Of a DNA stretch of 64,000 bases, positions 34,981 to 44,267 are shown one piece after another. Below the pieces are notes generated by a model, which saw only the letters and a program-made list of their open reading frames with translations, searched no databases and was not told the DNA's origin. The stretch covers positions 62,001 through 126,000 of the forward strand of contig JACPOU010000025.1 in assembly GCA_016191345.1 (NCBI GenBank). The letters run 5' to 3'. Within the stretch, counting starts at the first letter, position 1, and each line of letters starts with the position of its first letter. The position numbers and the translations under genes were made by a program. The DNA comes from Chloroflexota bacterium (GTDB taxonomy: Bacteria; Chloroflexota; Limnocylindria; Limnocylindrales; CSP1-4).

Positions 34981-35249
34981 TTCCGCGCGGCGGAAGGACA
35001 TCGAGTCTCGTTCCGTGGAGCGGATCCAACTGCCCCTCAGGCCTCGATTCGGCCGGCGAGCTTCCGCCCGGCGGAAGGAGTGGAACCGGGCCGCGGAAAC
35101 CGGGCGGTCCCTGCGCGTTCGATCCGTGGGGCGGAACGGGGACGACGAACCAGGGCCGCAGCGACGCGCACCACGCCAACTCCTTCCGTGGGGCGGAATC
35201 TTGCCCGGCGGGGCGCCAGGGCCGAAACCAAGGGTTCCGCCCGGCAGGG
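34981..35249. repeat. Array of six short palindromes (TTCCG–N5–CGGAA)
   Basis: A 15-bp palindrome with 5-bp arms and a 5-nt loop recurs at 34981, 35011, 35062, 35122, 35184 and 35235. Loops are CGCGG, TGGAG, CCCGG, TGGGG, TGGGG and CCCGG. The first, third and fifth copies are perfect; the others have arm changes. Spacing is 30–62 bp with unrelated sequence between, so it is neither a tandem repeat nor a CRISPR. The array fills the noncoding gap 34958–35255, where no convincing gene is seen. Confidence 0.75.
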
Positions 35250-35255
35250 ACCGAG

Positions 35256-36377
35256 CTAGGCCGAGCGGCGAGACTCCCCGTCGTGAGCGGCCCGGCCGCC
35301 GTCGAGCTCCGGATGGCCGTCTCGACCCGTCCGCCTCGACTCCGGCAGCGTGGGCAGGACCTTGATCTCGTGGTCGAGACGTCGGACCCACGACGGATTG
35401 AACCCGGCCCCGTCCGCCACTGGATTCGGGACGGTTCGCACCTCGGGACCGCGGGGCCGCGCCGCGCGCGACCGCGCCATCGCGGCGACTAGCGGATCCT
35501 CGGCCCCTGTCCGCACGGGCGCCCGACCCGGCGATGCCGGCCTCGAACCGAGCCTCGCCTCCTCGGTGGACGCCGAGGGGACAATGCTCGCGCCGCGAAC
35601 CGGCCGAGCTCCGCGAGCGGCCCGCGTGACGCCAAGGCCGGGCAGGGCGCTCGACGGCCCCACGGACGAACTCGATGCGGCTGAACCGCAGGCGGGCTTG
35701 GAGTTCGCGGGAGCCGGCGCCGTGGCCCCGGGTCCGTCGGCCGCCACAGCGGTACGAGGCTCGTCGTCTCCCTTCGATCGGCGACCGGCCAGGAGCCAGC
35801 CGCCCGTGATCACCAGGACGCCGACGATTGCCGGCAGGAGAATCGCCCAGATCGATGGCGGCTCGTTGCCATCGGCCCCGGGAGCAACCGGCCCGGCGCC
35901 GCCGATGACTGCGCCGTCGCTCGGTGCGGCAGTGGCGGAGGACTCGCCGCTCGGTGCGGCAGTGGCGGAGGACCCGCCGCTCGCCGCGGATGCACCCGGG
36001 GACGGCCGTCCCGTTGGAGCACCGCCGGGCGCAGACGTCGCCCCGGCGGTCACGCCACCAGCGGGAGGCGCTGGGGTCGCGGCCGGGGCCACCGTGGGCT
36101 TCGGCGTCGCGGCGGGAGCCGGCGTGGGAGTGGGCCGGGGCGTCGCCACCGGGGCCGGAGTCGGGGTCGGCTGATTGCCCTTGCCGGGCTTCGGCGTCGC
36201 GGTCGCGCCCGGCTCAGCCGTCGGTCCCGGCTTCGCGCCGAGGGCCGGCTGGACCGTGGCGAGCGTCATCGCGCCGAGCAGCACGCCGGCCACCACGCCC
36301 CCGGCCAGGCGGTCGAGCCTCGGCCGGGCACGGGTGACGCCGCGGGCGCTCGGGGCCGGCAGCCGCGAGGTCTTCAT
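35256..36377 (-). CDS. Membrane-anchored Pro/Ala/Thr-rich protein of unknown function
   Basis: The 373-residue protein begins with a basic stretch and a hydrophobic segment (residues ~22–48, GGVVAGVLLGAMTLATVQPALG) that could be a signal peptide or anchor. About 120 residues of TPTPAP-type low complexity follow, then a clear membrane helix (IWAILLPAIVGVLVITGGWL, near 180–200) and an Ala/Arg-rich basic C-terminal domain. I recognise no enzyme domain. The linker would span the cell wall, putting the C-terminal half in the cytoplasm. The ATG overlaps the GGDEF/HD-GYP stop (ATGA), so a link to cyclic-di-GMP signalling is plausible. Confidence 0.65.
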   Translation of the reverse strand: MKTSRLPAPSARGVTRARPRLDRLAGGVVAGVLLGAMTLATVQPALGAKPGPTAEPGATATPKPGKGNQPTPTPAPVATPRPTPTPAPAATPKPTVAPAATPAPPAGGVTAGATSAPGGAPTGRPSPGASAASGGSSATAAPSGESSATAAPSDGAVIGGAGPVAPGADGNEPPSIWAILLPAIVGVLVITGGWLLAGRRSKGDDEPRTAVAADGPGATAPAPANSKPACGSAASSSSVGPSSALPGLGVTRAARGARPVRGASIVPSASTEEARLGSRPASPGRAPVRTGAEDPLVAAMARSRAARPRGPEVRTVPNPVADGAGFNPSWVRRLDHEIKVLPTLPESRRTGRDGHPELDGGRAAHDGESRRSA

Positions 36378-37924
36378 CCGTTTGTCCCGGTGGCGCCGGT
36401 GGCATCGAAGCCGCGCCGGCGAGCGTGGAGCTCGTCGTGGAGGAGGCCGTTGTCGACTTCCTCGTCGTCGTGGCGGTGCGGATGCGGATGCGGGTGGTCG
36501 TGGCCGTGGTCGGCCGAAGGCTCCCACGGCATCGACTCGGCGAAGATCGTGGCGAACTGCTCGACGATCTCGGGGTCGAACTGGAGCCCGGCGTGGCGGC
36601 GGAGCTCGGCGAGCGCCCGCTCGTGGCTGATCGCGCTGCGATACGGCCGGCCGCTGACCATCGCCTCGTAGGCATCGGCGACGGCGACGATCCGGGCCCC
36701 GATCGGGATCTGCTGGCCGCTCAGGCCGTGCGGGTAGCCGCGGCCGTCGTACCACTCGTGATGGTGGAGCACGATCGTCGCCGCGTCGCGCAGCGCGCCG
36801 GCCTGCTCGAGCACGACCTGGCCGATCTTCGGGTGCTCGGTGACCACCCGCCACTCGGATTCGTTGAGCTGCGTCGGCTTGGCCAGGATCTCGTCCGGGA
36901 TGGCGAGCTTGCCGAGGTCGTGGAGGAGGCTCGCCGTGCGGATCCGCTCGATCTCGCCCGCCGGCAGGCCCATCGACTCCGCGACGGCGGCCGCGGACTC
37001 GGCGATCATCGTCGACGGGCCGCCCGCCCAGCCGGGACGAGCGTTGAGCACCGTCGCGAGGGCCAAGGTCGCGGCACTCATCGCCTCGCGGCCGACCTGC
37101 ATGGCCCGCTCGCGAGCTGCCGGGGCGATGGCGGCGCGCCGAACGCGACGATCGTCCTCGACCTCGTGGAAGACGTAGACCTGGTCGCGCCCGAGCGACT
37201 TCGCCGAATACAGCGCGGCGTCGGCGTCGTGGACGACGGCATCGAGGCGGAGGTGGGCCCCAAGCCCGCCGGCGACGCCTGCGCTGAGGGTCGCGGAGAT
37301 GACGGTCCCGTCGTCGAGCACGATCTGCTCGCGGCCCGCCTGGCGGCGGATCTTTTCCGCGATCGAGGCCGCGGTGTCCACGTCGGTTTCGGGCAGGATG
37401 ACCATGAACTCCTCGCCGCCGTAGCGGCCGACCAGGTCGATGCGGCGGACGCTGCCCTCGATCGACTGGGCCAGGGCGCGGAGGAGCAGGTCGCCAGCGG
37501 CGTGGCCGTAGGAGTCGTTGACCCGCTTGAAGTGGTCGAGGTCGATGAGGGCGATCGACAGCTGGTGGCCGTAGCGCGTCGCGCGCTCGATCTCCTCGTC
37601 CAGGCGTGTCAGCAACGTCTGGCGGTTCGCGACCTGGGTCAGGAGGTCGCGCGTGGCGAGGGTCCAGGTCTGGGAGACGCGCTGGGCCAGCTGTTCGAAG
37701 CTCGCCCGGAGGTGCTCGTCACGGATCCTGGCGATGGCGTTCAGGTCCGTGGGATCCGCGCCCGTCGCGAGCGAGGCGGTGAGGTCCGTCATGAGTCGGA
37801 TCTGGCGGCGCCAGGCGGTCGCGGCGAATCCCGCGGTACCCGCGATCGCGCCGAGGAACAGGAGGACGACGACCCCGACCAGCAGCTCGACGGATGGCGG
37901 CAGGTCCAGGAGCGGCAGATCCAA
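36374..37924 (-). CDS. GGDEF–HD-GYP cyclic-di-GMP enzyme, membrane-bound
   Basis: One membrane helix (VELLVGVVVLLFLGAIAGTA) is followed by a GGDEF domain with RYGGEEFMVILPE, the active-site signature of a diguanylate cyclase. Then comes an HD-GYP domain with LLHDLGKLAIPDEIL, EHPKIGQVVLEQ, HHHEWYDGRGYPHGLSG and VADAYEAMVSGRPYR, the metal-binding set of a c-di-GMP phosphodiesterase. The tail is His/Asp-rich (HGHDHPHPHPHRHDD), perhaps metal-binding. Both opposing activities look intact. I chose TTG 37924 because GGGGGGA precedes it; the same frame is open to GTG 38083. Confidence 0.88.
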   Translation of the reverse strand: MDLPLLDLPPSVELLVGVVVLLFLGAIAGTAGFAATAWRRQIRLMTDLTASLATGADPTDLNAIARIRDEHLRASFEQLAQRVSQTWTLATRDLLTQVANRQTLLTRLDEEIERATRYGHQLSIALIDLDHFKRVNDSYGHAAGDLLLRALAQSIEGSVRRIDLVGRYGGEEFMVILPETDVDTAASIAEKIRRQAGREQIVLDDGTVISATLSAGVAGGLGAHLRLDAVVHDADAALYSAKSLGRDQVYVFHEVEDDRRVRRAAIAPAARERAMQVGREAMSAATLALATVLNARPGWAGGPSTMIAESAAAVAESMGLPAGEIERIRTASLLHDLGKLAIPDEILAKPTQLNESEWRVVTEHPKIGQVVLEQAGALRDAATIVLHHHEWYDGRGYPHGLSGQQIPIGARIVAVADAYEAMVSGRPYRSAISHERALAELRRHAGLQFDPEIVEQFATIFAESMPWEPSADHGHDHPHPHPHRHDDEEVDNGLLHDELHARRRGFDATGATGTNG

Positions 37925-38254
37925 GAGGTGTCCCCCCGAACACGGTTGGGCCAATGACACCGATACGTCGGTTGTGAACGGCACAGTGGGCGCTTCATCG
38001 AGGCGCCGCCATAGGGTGATGGTCCCCCGCCGCGGGGAGCCGGGGTGGTACTCCTGAGGACGAGGGGCGGTGCCGCCGTGCACGTCCCGGGGAGCGATGG
38101 GAATTCGGTCCGGGGCGACGGTGCGGTCGTGGCGGCGAGTGTGTGGTCAGGGGTGCCGAACGGCGGGGCATCCCGGTGCCGGCGGGCACCGCGAGGGCGC
38201 GGTGGCGGGGGCGGTTCTCGCGGCGCGTCCGCGTCGGTTCGCACGAGGCGCCTT

Positions 38255-38353
38255 CGTGCGTGGCACGCAGCTCCTGCCGCCCCGTGCGTGGCACGCAGCT
38301 CCTGCCGCCCCGTGCGTGGCACGCAGCTCCTGCCGCCCCGTGCGTGGCACGCA
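38255..38353. repeat. 28-bp tandem repeat, about 3.5 copies
   Basis: Three identical 28-bp units start at 38255, 38283 and 38311, and a partial fourth at 38339. Each contains the small palindrome TGCGTGGCACGCA. The repeat lies in a noncoding stretch (about 37925–38531) between the GGDEF/HD-GYP gene and the end of gcvP, where I see no gene. Exact identity without variable spacers excludes CRISPR; recent slippage or a repeated protein-binding site is likelier. Confidence 0.85.
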
Positions 38354-38531
38354 CGATCTGGAGGCCGAGCGGCGGCGACGGCCTGCCAGCAAGCCGCTCG
38401 GTGTCCTGCAGGCACGGGAAACGCGCGAGGAGCCCTGAGCGCGACGCGCATTCGTCAGCGGCGGCCTTCGATGGCGAAATTGTGCGTGCGGCGCACGGCC
38501 GGCTGCCCCGCCTGGTGTCCCCAGCGGACGG

Positions 38532-41438
38532 CTACTCCACCATCACGAGCAGCCGGGTCTCGCCCGACGCCTGGGCATAGGCCTCGACCGGCAGGCAGTC
38601 ACAGACGACGTTGCGGTCGCCGTAGACGTTGTCGATCCGGCGGACCGGCGGCCAGTACTTGCGTGCCCGGACCCACGGCGCGGGAAACGCGCCCGCCTCC
38701 CGTGAGTACGGCCGGGCCCATGCCTCGCGGAGCAGGTCGGACGCCGTATGCGGCGCGTTCCGGAGCGCGGATGCCTCGAGCGGGACGCGACCCGCCTCGA
38801 TCTCGGCGATCTCGGCGCGAATCGCGAGCAGGGCGTCGGCGAAGCGGTCCAGCTCCGCCTTCGACTCCGACTCGGTCGGCTCGATCATCAGCGTCCCGAC
38901 GACCGGAAAGCTCATCGTGGGAGCGTGGAAGCCGAAATCCATGAGCCGCTTCGCGACGTCGTCGACGCTCACACCGCTCGCGGCCGTGGCCGGCCGGACG
39001 TCGAGGATGCACTCATGGGCGACGGTGCCGTGCGCCCCGACGTACAGGACCGGAAACGCGTCCCGGAGCCGCGCGGCAAGGTAGTTCGCGTTGAGGATCG
39101 CGATCTCCGTCGCCTTCCGGACCCCATCCGGCCCGAGCATCGCGATGTAGGCCCACGAGATCGGCAGGATGCTCGCCGAGCCGTACGGCGCCGATGAGAC
39201 CCGCCCCGGATCGCCGAGCCCCCGGCCGGGCAGGAAGGGCACGAGGTGCGACGCGACGCCGATCGGGCCCATGCCCGGTCCCCCGCCGCCATGCGGGATC
39301 GCGAAGGTCTTGTGGAGGTTGAGGTGGCAGACGTCCGCGCCGATGTCGCCCGGCCGCGACAGCCCGACCTGGGCGTTCATGTTCGCGCCGTCCATGTAGA
39401 CGAGGCCGCCGGCCTCGTGGACGAGGCGGCAGATGTCGACGATGGCCTCCTCGAAGACGCCGTGCGTGCTCGGGTACGTGATCATCAGCGCCCCGAGGTC
39501 GGCGGCGTTCGCCTCGACCTTTGCCCGGAGATCGTCGAGGTCGACGTTGCCCTGCGGGTCAGTGGCGACGACGACGACCCGGTAGCCGGCCATGACCGCA
39601 CTCGCGGGGTTCGTGCCGTGGGCCGAGGCCGGGATGAGGCAGACCGTCCGGTGGCCCTCGCCGCGGGAGCGATGCCAGCCGCGGATCGCGAGGAGGCCCG
39701 CGTACTCGCCCTGCGAGCCGGCATTCGGCTGGAGGCTGACGGCATCGAAGCCGGTGATCTCGGCGAGCCACGCCTCGAGGTCGGCGAACAGCTTCGCGTA
39801 GCCGGGCAGGCGCTCGGGTGACGAGAACGGGTGGACCCGGGCGAAGCCGGGCAGCCCGATCGCCATCATCTGGGTCGTGGCGTTGAGCTTCATCGTGCAG
39901 CTGCCGAGCGGGATCATCGACCGGGTCAGGGTCACGTCCTTCTCGGCCAGCCGGAAGACGTAGCGGAGCATCTCCGTCTCCGACCGATGGAGCGAGAAGA
40001 CCGGGTGGGTCAGGATCGCGTCGGCCCGGCGGTGGGCCGCCGGCAGGGCGTTGCGTGCCGCGCCGGCCGACGCGTCCGGATCCGCCGCGGCCCCGCCGAG
40101 CGCGGCGACGATCGCCGCGACGTCCTCCTCGGTCGTCGTCTCGTCCACGGCGATGCCGATCGCCGTCTCATCGAGCCGCCGGGCTTCGAAGCCCGCGTAG
40201 GCGGTGGCCGCGACGAGCGCGTCCGCGCCGCCGGCGCTCCCGGCGTCGATGGCGAGCGTGTCGAAGTACCGGTCGTGGCGCAGGGCGAGGCCGGTCACGC
40301 CGGCAATGCCCGCGGCGATGGCCGCGGCCCGGGCGTGGACGCGCTCGGCCATGGCGCGGAGGCCGTCGGGCCCGTGCCACGCCGCGTAGAGGCTGGCGAT
40401 GACGGCGAGGAGGACCTGGGCCGTGCAGATGTTCGAGGTCGCCTTCTCGCGGCGGATGTGCTGCTCCCGCGTCTGGAGCGTGAGGCGGTACGCGGGGGCG
40501 CCGTCCGCGTCCACCGAGACGCCGACGAGGCGCCCGGGCAGGGCCCGCTTGTAGGCGCTCCGCGTCGCCATGAACGCGGCGTGCGGACCGCCGTTGCCCA
40601 TCGGCACGCCGAAGCGCTGGCTGCTGCCGACGACGACGTCCGCGCCCATCGCGCCGGGACTCTCGAGGAGCACGGCCGCGAGCGGGTCCGTCGCGACGAT
40701 GACGAGGAGGCCGGCCGCGTGGGCCGCCTCGATCTCCGGCCGGAGGTCGCGGATCGCGCCCGACGAACCGGGGTATGACAGGAGGATCGCGTACGGACGC
40801 TCGCCGTCGTGTGGCGCGGCGGCGCGCGCGAGGAGCTCGGCCGGGGCCGCGACGAGGACCTCGACGTCGAGCGGCTCCGCCCGCGTCCGGAGGACCGCGA
40901 TCGTCTGGGGATGCGTGTCCGCGTCCACGAACAGGAGGTTCGCGTCGCGGACCGTCGAGATGCTGTGGGCGAGCGTGGAGGCCTCGGCTGCCGCCGTTCC
41001 CTCGTCGAGCAGCGACGCGTTGGCGATCTCCATGCCCGTCAGGTCGCAGATCGCGGTCTGGAAGTTGATCAAGGCCTCGAGTCGGCCCTGGGCGATCTCC
41101 GGCTGGTACGGGGTGTAGGCCGTGTACCAGGCCGGGTTCTCGAGGACGTTGCGGGCGATGACCGGCGGCGTGATGGTGTCGTGGTAGCCCATCCCGATGA
41201 GCGATCGGAGGGGGCGATTTGCGGCGGCCATCGCCCGGAGGTCGGCCAGCGCCTGGGCCTCGGAACGGGCGGCCGGCAGGGCCAGCTCGGCGTCGCGATG
41301 GATGGCCGCGGGCACGGTCGCGCGGATGAGGGCGTCGAGCGACGCCTGCCCGACGACGCGGAGCATCGCATCCACGTCGGCCTGGTCGGGTCCGATATGC
41401 CGGTCGGCGAACTGGAGCTCCGACAGCGGCTCGGCCAT
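38532..41438 (-). CDS. gcvP: Glycine dehydrogenase (decarboxylating), fused P-protein
   Basis: The 968-residue protein is a full-length fusion of both P-protein halves. [20 protein letters not shown] begins the N-terminal half, and [20 protein letters not shown] in the second half carries the pyridoxal-phosphate lysine. [18 protein letters not shown] and [15 protein letters not shown] are also typical. It decarboxylates glycine and passes the aminomethyl group to lipoylated H-protein. gcvT and gcvH are not in the window, so the complex is encoded at more than one locus. ATG 41438 has GAGGAGG upstream and lies just after a tandem glycine riboswitch, which should activate expression when glycine is plentiful. 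Confidence 0.96.
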   Translation of the reverse strand: MAEPLSELQFADRHIGPDQADVDAMLRVVGQASLDALIRATVPAAIHRDAELALPAARSEAQALADLRAMAAANRPLRSLIGMGYHDTITPPVIARNVLENPAWYTAYTPYQPEIAQGRLEALINFQTAICDLTGMEIANASLLDEGTAAAEASTLAHSISTVRDANLLFVDADTHPQTIAVLRTRAEPLDVEVLVAAPAELLARAAAPHDGERPYAILLSYPGSSGAIRDLRPEIEAAHAAGLLVIVATDPLAAVLLESPGAMGADVVVGSSQRFGVPMGNGGPHAAFMATRSAYKRALPGRLVGVSVDADGAPAYRLTLQTREQHIRREKATSNICTAQVLLAVIASLYAAWHGPDGLRAMAERVHARAAAIAAGIAGVTGLALRHDRYFDTLAIDAGSAGGADALVAATAYAGFEARRLDETAIGIAVDETTTEEDVAAIVAALGGAAADPDASAGAARNALPAAHRRADAILTHPVFSLHRSETEMLRYVFRLAEKDVTLTRSMIPLGSCTMKLNATTQMMAIGLPGFARVHPFSSPERLPGYAKLFADLEAWLAEITGFDAVSLQPNAGSQGEYAGLLAIRGWHRSRGEGHRTVCLIPASAHGTNPASAVMAGYRVVVVATDPQGNVDLDDLRAKVEANAADLGALMITYPSTHGVFEEAIVDICRLVHEAGGLVYMDGANMNAQVGLSRPGDIGADVCHLNLHKTFAIPHGGGGPGMGPIGVASHLVPFLPGRGLGDPGRVSSAPYGSASILPISWAYIAMLGPDGVRKATEIAILNANYLAARLRDAFPVLYVGAHGTVAHECILDVRPATAASGVSVDDVAKRLMDFGFHAPTMSFPVVGTLMIEPTESESKAELDRFADALLAIRAEIAEIEAGRVPLEASALRNAPHTASDLLREAWARPYSREAGAFPAPWVRARKYWPPVRRIDNVYGDRNVVCDCLPVEAYAQASGETRLLVMVE

Positions 41439-41457
41439 GGAACGCACCTCCTCGGTG

Positions 41458-41669
41458 CCCCGCTGTCCTGGTGCCTGAGAGCGTCCCCGGACCGCATCTG
41501 CGTCCCGGGTTCCTCCGTCGGCGCGCGCTGGCGGGATCGCTCCCGTCCTCAACGCTCTCCAGCGTCCCCATCCCTGCGCGGTCCCTGCTGCCTGAGAGGT
41601 TCCGGACCGTTGCTCCGTCGGCGCCGCCGGTCACGCCGCGTCGGCGTCCCGGCGATCTCTCCCGCGCAG
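41458..41669 (-). promoter_or_regulatory. Tandem glycine riboswitch upstream of gcvP
   Basis: Read leftwards, two aptamers follow each other. The first contains GGGAGAGA, CGCCGACGGAGCAA and CCTCTCAGGCAGCAGGGACC. The second contains TGGAGAGCG, GCCGACGGAGGAA and GCTCTCAGGCACCAGGAC. These match the conserved cores of glycine aptamers 1 and 2, joined by a short linker. A –10-like TACGAT lies near 41697–41692. The second aptamer ends about 20 nt before the gcvP start and close to its ribosome-binding site, so control of translation initiation is likely. Confidence 0.92.
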
Positions 41670-41762
41670 TTCGACTGGGGAAATCGACGGCATCGTACTC
41701 CCCTCGCCGCTCGGTGGCGATCGATCAGGCCGCCGGGGCTCGGTGCGGGAGGGTGGGCCCGG

Positions 41763-41828
41763 CGCCGGCCCGGCCGCGCGAGCGCGTCCGAACCGCGCCG
41801 GCCCGGCCGAGCGAGCGCGTCCGGACCG
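41763..41828. repeat. Two-copy 33-bp direct repeat
   Basis: Two adjacent 33-bp units (41763–41795 and 41796–41828) differ at two positions. They lie between the flavodoxin-like stop and the gcvP promoter. Apart from this and the riboswitch I see nothing in the 41439–41844 gap. Confidence 0.7.
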
Positions 41829-41844
41829 CGCGGCGTCCAGGCGG

Positions 41845-42333
41845 TCAGACCGCCGCGAAGGACAGCTCCTGGCCCCACTGGCGAGCGGCCTCGACCTCGC
41901 CCTCGCGAAGCGGGCCCTGCGACCCGGTCACGATGAAGTGCCGCGGCGGCGCGACCGGCACGTAGCCTGCCTTCGCGAGCTCCTTGTCGATCGCCTTCGC
42001 GGCGCTGCCCGGGGACAGCCGGAACTTCGTGTCGAAGGCCGCCGAGCGGCCCCGTCCGGCCGGAAGCGACTCGAGCCACGTCCGGAGCGTGGGCGAGGAG
42101 AGGTCCGGCGGCGGATCCTGGTCCTGCCGGATCGAGGCGCGGCCGCGTTCGCTCGGGAGAGAGAACGCCTGGACCGGCGCCCCGGCCACGATCAGGTCCG
42201 CACCGGCGACGACATCGGGCGTGGCCTCGGATGTCGAGAGCGCCCGGGCCTCGGGGCCGATGCCCTCGGCGATCGCGCGGGCCACGGCGGCGGTGTTGCC
42301 CCACAGGGATTCGTAGATGACGATGGCCTTCAC
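41845..42333 (-). CDS. Flavodoxin-like protein
   Basis: The 162-residue protein starts at GTG 42333 behind GGAGGAGG. AIVIYESLWGNTAAVARAIA forms the FMN phosphate loop of flavodoxin-like folds. VAGADLIVAGAPVQAFSLP is the second flavin loop region, and HFIVTGSQGPLREGEVEAAR closes the fold. It resembles the Ser/Thr-poor flavodoxin-like proteins of GC-rich bacteria more than classical FldA. A role in electron transfer or redox sensing is likely. It is monocistronic and divergent from the small gene at 42503. Confidence 0.85.
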   Translation of the reverse strand: MKAIVIYESLWGNTAAVARAIAEGIGPEARALSTSEATPDVVAGADLIVAGAPVQAFSLPSERGRASIRQDQDPPPDLSSPTLRTWLESLPAGRGRSAAFDTKFRLSPGSAAKAIDKELAKAGYVPVAPPRHFIVTGSQGPLREGEVEAARQWGQELSFAAV

Positions 42334-42502
42334 GGGTCCTCCTCCGATCCTTCGGAGGCTGATCGTCGTGCACGAGGCCGCGCTCCGGGTAGTGCCGCCC
42401 CGCCCGATCGGGGCGGGACGGGCGGGCATCCACGGCGACCGCGCCGCCGGCTCGCCTGCGCCTCCCTCGCGCACGAGGCCGGTTTCAGGGTACCCTTCGC
42501 GC

Positions 42503-42763
42503 GTGACCAAACATTCGAAGTTCGAGCGCCAGCGGCGCGCCGCGGAGACGACGCGGGTCCAGGAGGTCGAGCGAGCGTGGCAGGGCAGCATCCCCGCCCC
42601 CATCGCCGCTGAGTTCGATGCCGTCGTGCGGGCCGCCAAGGCTCGCGGACCGCGCGAACGCCAGCCGGACATGGCGCCGGGCACGATGCCGCGACCGCCC
42701 CGCCCGGGCCACGAGCCCAAGCCGAAGAAGGAAGAGCCCAGCCCGCGCGGTCGTCGCTCCTAG
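42503..42763 (+). CDS. Small basic hypothetical protein
   Basis: The frame of 86 residues starts at GTG 42503 and ends in a Pro/Lys-rich tail (PRPGHEPKPKKEEPSPRGRR). I recognise no domain. A –10-like TACCCT lies 6 nt before the GTG and there is no ribosome-binding site, so a leaderless transcript is likely. The stop shares a base with the GTG of the KOW gene, so the two probably form one unit. The basic composition suggests nucleic-acid binding, but this is only an impression. Confidence 0.65.
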   Translation: MTKHSKFERQRRAAETTRVQEVERAWQGSIPAPIAAEFDAVVRAAKARGPRERQPDMAPGTMPRPPRPGHEPKPKKEEPSPRGRRS

Positions 42764-43131
42764 TGGCGAGACGCCGAAAGTTCGTCTACCCGCCGCCCAA
42801 GACCGGGGGCCCGCCCCCCGTCGCGCCGGGAGCCTTCGACCCGCGCAACCCGCCGGGCCGCACCGTCTCGATCAACCTCCAGGCCGTGACCGGCCGGCGC
42901 GAGATCAAGATGGGCGACAAGGTCCGGATCCTGAGCGGCCTCTACGCTGGCGAGATCGCGACGGTCGAATCCGTGGCCGGCGGCGTCATCCCGGCCGCGT
43001 CGGTCAAGACCGAGGCGGGCCGGACGCGCCGAGCGCGCACGATCGACCTGGAGCCGGTGCGCCCCGGCAGCATCAGTCCGGAGCCCCGCGGCGAGGCCGC
43101 CGCGTCCGCGGAGCCGACGCCCGAGCCGTAA
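42763..43131 (+). CDS. KOW-motif protein
   Basis: The 122-residue protein has a single KOW motif near residues 49–75 (KMGDKVRILSGLYAGEIATV), flanked by Pro-rich basic N- and Pro/Glu-rich C-terminal tails. KOW motifs occur in NusG, L24 and other RNA- or ribosome-binding proteins. It lacks the NusG N-terminal domain and is unlike ribosomal L24. It overlaps the stop of the small basic gene by one base (TAGTG). A role on RNA or the ribosome is inference. Confidence 0.75.
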   Translation: MARRRKFVYPPPKTGGPPPVAPGAFDPRNPPGRTVSINLQAVTGRREIKMGDKVRILSGLYAGEIATVESVAGGVIPAASVKTEAGRTRRARTIDLEPVRPGSISPEPRGEAAASAEPTPEP

Positions 43132-43157
43132 CCCGGGCGCAGGACCTCGCGACGCCT

Positions 43158-43180
43158 GGCGTCGGCCGCCGGCCGACGCC
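43158..43180. terminator. Bidirectional hairpin terminator, no U-tract
   Basis: A perfect 10-bp stem (GGCGTCGGCC and GGCCGACGCC) with loop GCC lies between the convergent KOW and pirin genes. No T-run follows on either strand. Confidence 0.75.
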
Positions 43181-43186
43181 GGAATC

Positions 43187-44266
43187 CTAGCCCTCCTGGA
43201 TCGTCGTCGGCGCGCCGTGGATCGCGGGGATCGCCCCGAGGCGGCCCGCCTGGTAGTCGGCCACCGCCTGCATGAGCTCCTCCCGTGAGTTCATCACGAA
43301 GGGACCCATCCACGCGACCGGTTCCCGGATCGGTCGGCCGCCGAGGATGAGGACGTCGAGGTTCGGGCTTCGCGATTCCTGCCGTCCGAGCGGCAGGGCC
43401 GAGATCGTGATCGCCTCGCCACCGCCGAATACCGCGAGCTGGCCGGTCTGGATGGCCGCCGGCGCCGACCCGCCCGCCTCCCCGAAGCCACGGCCCGTGG
43501 AAGCGGCGGCCCCGGCCGTTCCGAAGCCGGACATCACGTAGGCCAGGGCGTTGTAGTCCGCGCGCCACGGGATCGAGAGCCGTGCGCCCGGACTGAGGGT
43601 GGCGTGGATGAGCGTCATCGGCGAATACGTGGAGCCCGGGCCGGCGTGGCCCGCCAGCTCGCCGGCGATGACGCGGATGAGCGCGCCACCGTCCGGGGTC
43701 GAGGCGAGGGCGACCTCGCTCGCCCGGATGTCCTGGTAGCGCGGCGTCGAGAACTTCTGGGCCGCCGGCAGGTTGACCCAGAGCTGGAAGCCGTGGAACA
43801 GCCCGCCCTTCATGACGAGCCACTCCGGCGGCTTCTCGATGTGGAGGATCCCCGCGCCGGCGGTCATCCACTGGGTGTCGCCGTTCGTGATGACGCCGCC
43901 GCCACCGTTCGAGTCGGCGTGCTCGAAGACGCCGTCGATCATGTAGGTCACGGTCTCGAAGCCGCGGTGGGGGTGCCACGGGGTGCCCTTCGGCTCACCC
44001 GGCGCGTACTCGACCTCGCCCATCTGGTCGAGGTGGATGAACGGGTCGAGATCGGCCAGGTCGACGCCCGCGAACGCGCGGCGGACGGGAAAGCCCTCGC
44101 CCTCGTAGCCCTTCGGCGCAGTCGTGACGCGTGTGACGGGGCGCTGGCGGGCGATCGCCGGGTCGGGAGCGGCGATGCGCGGGAGGATCGTGATGTCGTC
44201 GACGGTGATCGCTGGCACGAGACGTTGTTCCTGACTGGTTCGCGGCCGATCGGCGACTTGCGTCAC
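43187..44266 (-). CDS. Pirin family protein
   Basis: The 359-residue bicupin carries the pirin metal-binding site: WHPHRGFETVTYMIDG supplies two histidines, and GDTQWMTAGAGILHIEKP the third histidine and the glutamate. KGGLFHGFQLWVNLPAAQK follows as in typical pirins. Members act as quercetinases or redox-sensing regulators; which applies cannot be told here. The GTG start at 44266 lacks a ribosome-binding site, and a –10-like GATATT ends 6 nt before it. A 6-bp inverted repeat overlaps that promoter. Length is slightly above the usual 280–320 because of a Gly/Ala-rich insertion in the second cupin. Confidence 0.92.
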   Translation of the reverse strand: MTQVADRPRTSQEQRLVPAITVDDITILPRIAAPDPAIARQRPVTRVTTAPKGYEGEGFPVRRAFAGVDLADLDPFIHLDQMGEVEYAPGEPKGTPWHPHRGFETVTYMIDGVFEHADSNGGGGVITNGDTQWMTAGAGILHIEKPPEWLVMKGGLFHGFQLWVNLPAAQKFSTPRYQDIRASEVALASTPDGGALIRVIAGELAGHAGPGSTYSPMTLIHATLSPGARLSIPWRADYNALAYVMSGFGTAGAAASTGRGFGEAGGSAPAAIQTGQLAVFGGGEAITISALPLGRQESRSPNLDVLILGGRPIREPVAWMGPFVMNSREELMQAVADYQAGRLGAIPAIHGAPTTIQEG

Positions 44267-44267
44267 G

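Noticed and set aside
34981-35249. CRISPR array
   Set aside because: Repeats are only 15 bp and variable, and spacing is irregular.
35256-36854. 532-aa version of the Pro/Ala-rich membrane protein
   Set aside because: The extra N-terminus is antisense-like Arg-rich sequence inside the HD-GYP gene; ATG 36377 with the ATGA overlap is far better.
38255-38353. CRISPR-like repeat
   Set aside because: Units are contiguous and identical with no variable spacers, and there are no cas genes.
41439-41552. N-terminal extension of GcvP
   Set aside because: The added residues are encoded by the glycine riboswitch; GcvP homology begins at ATG 41438, which has a strong ribosome-binding site.
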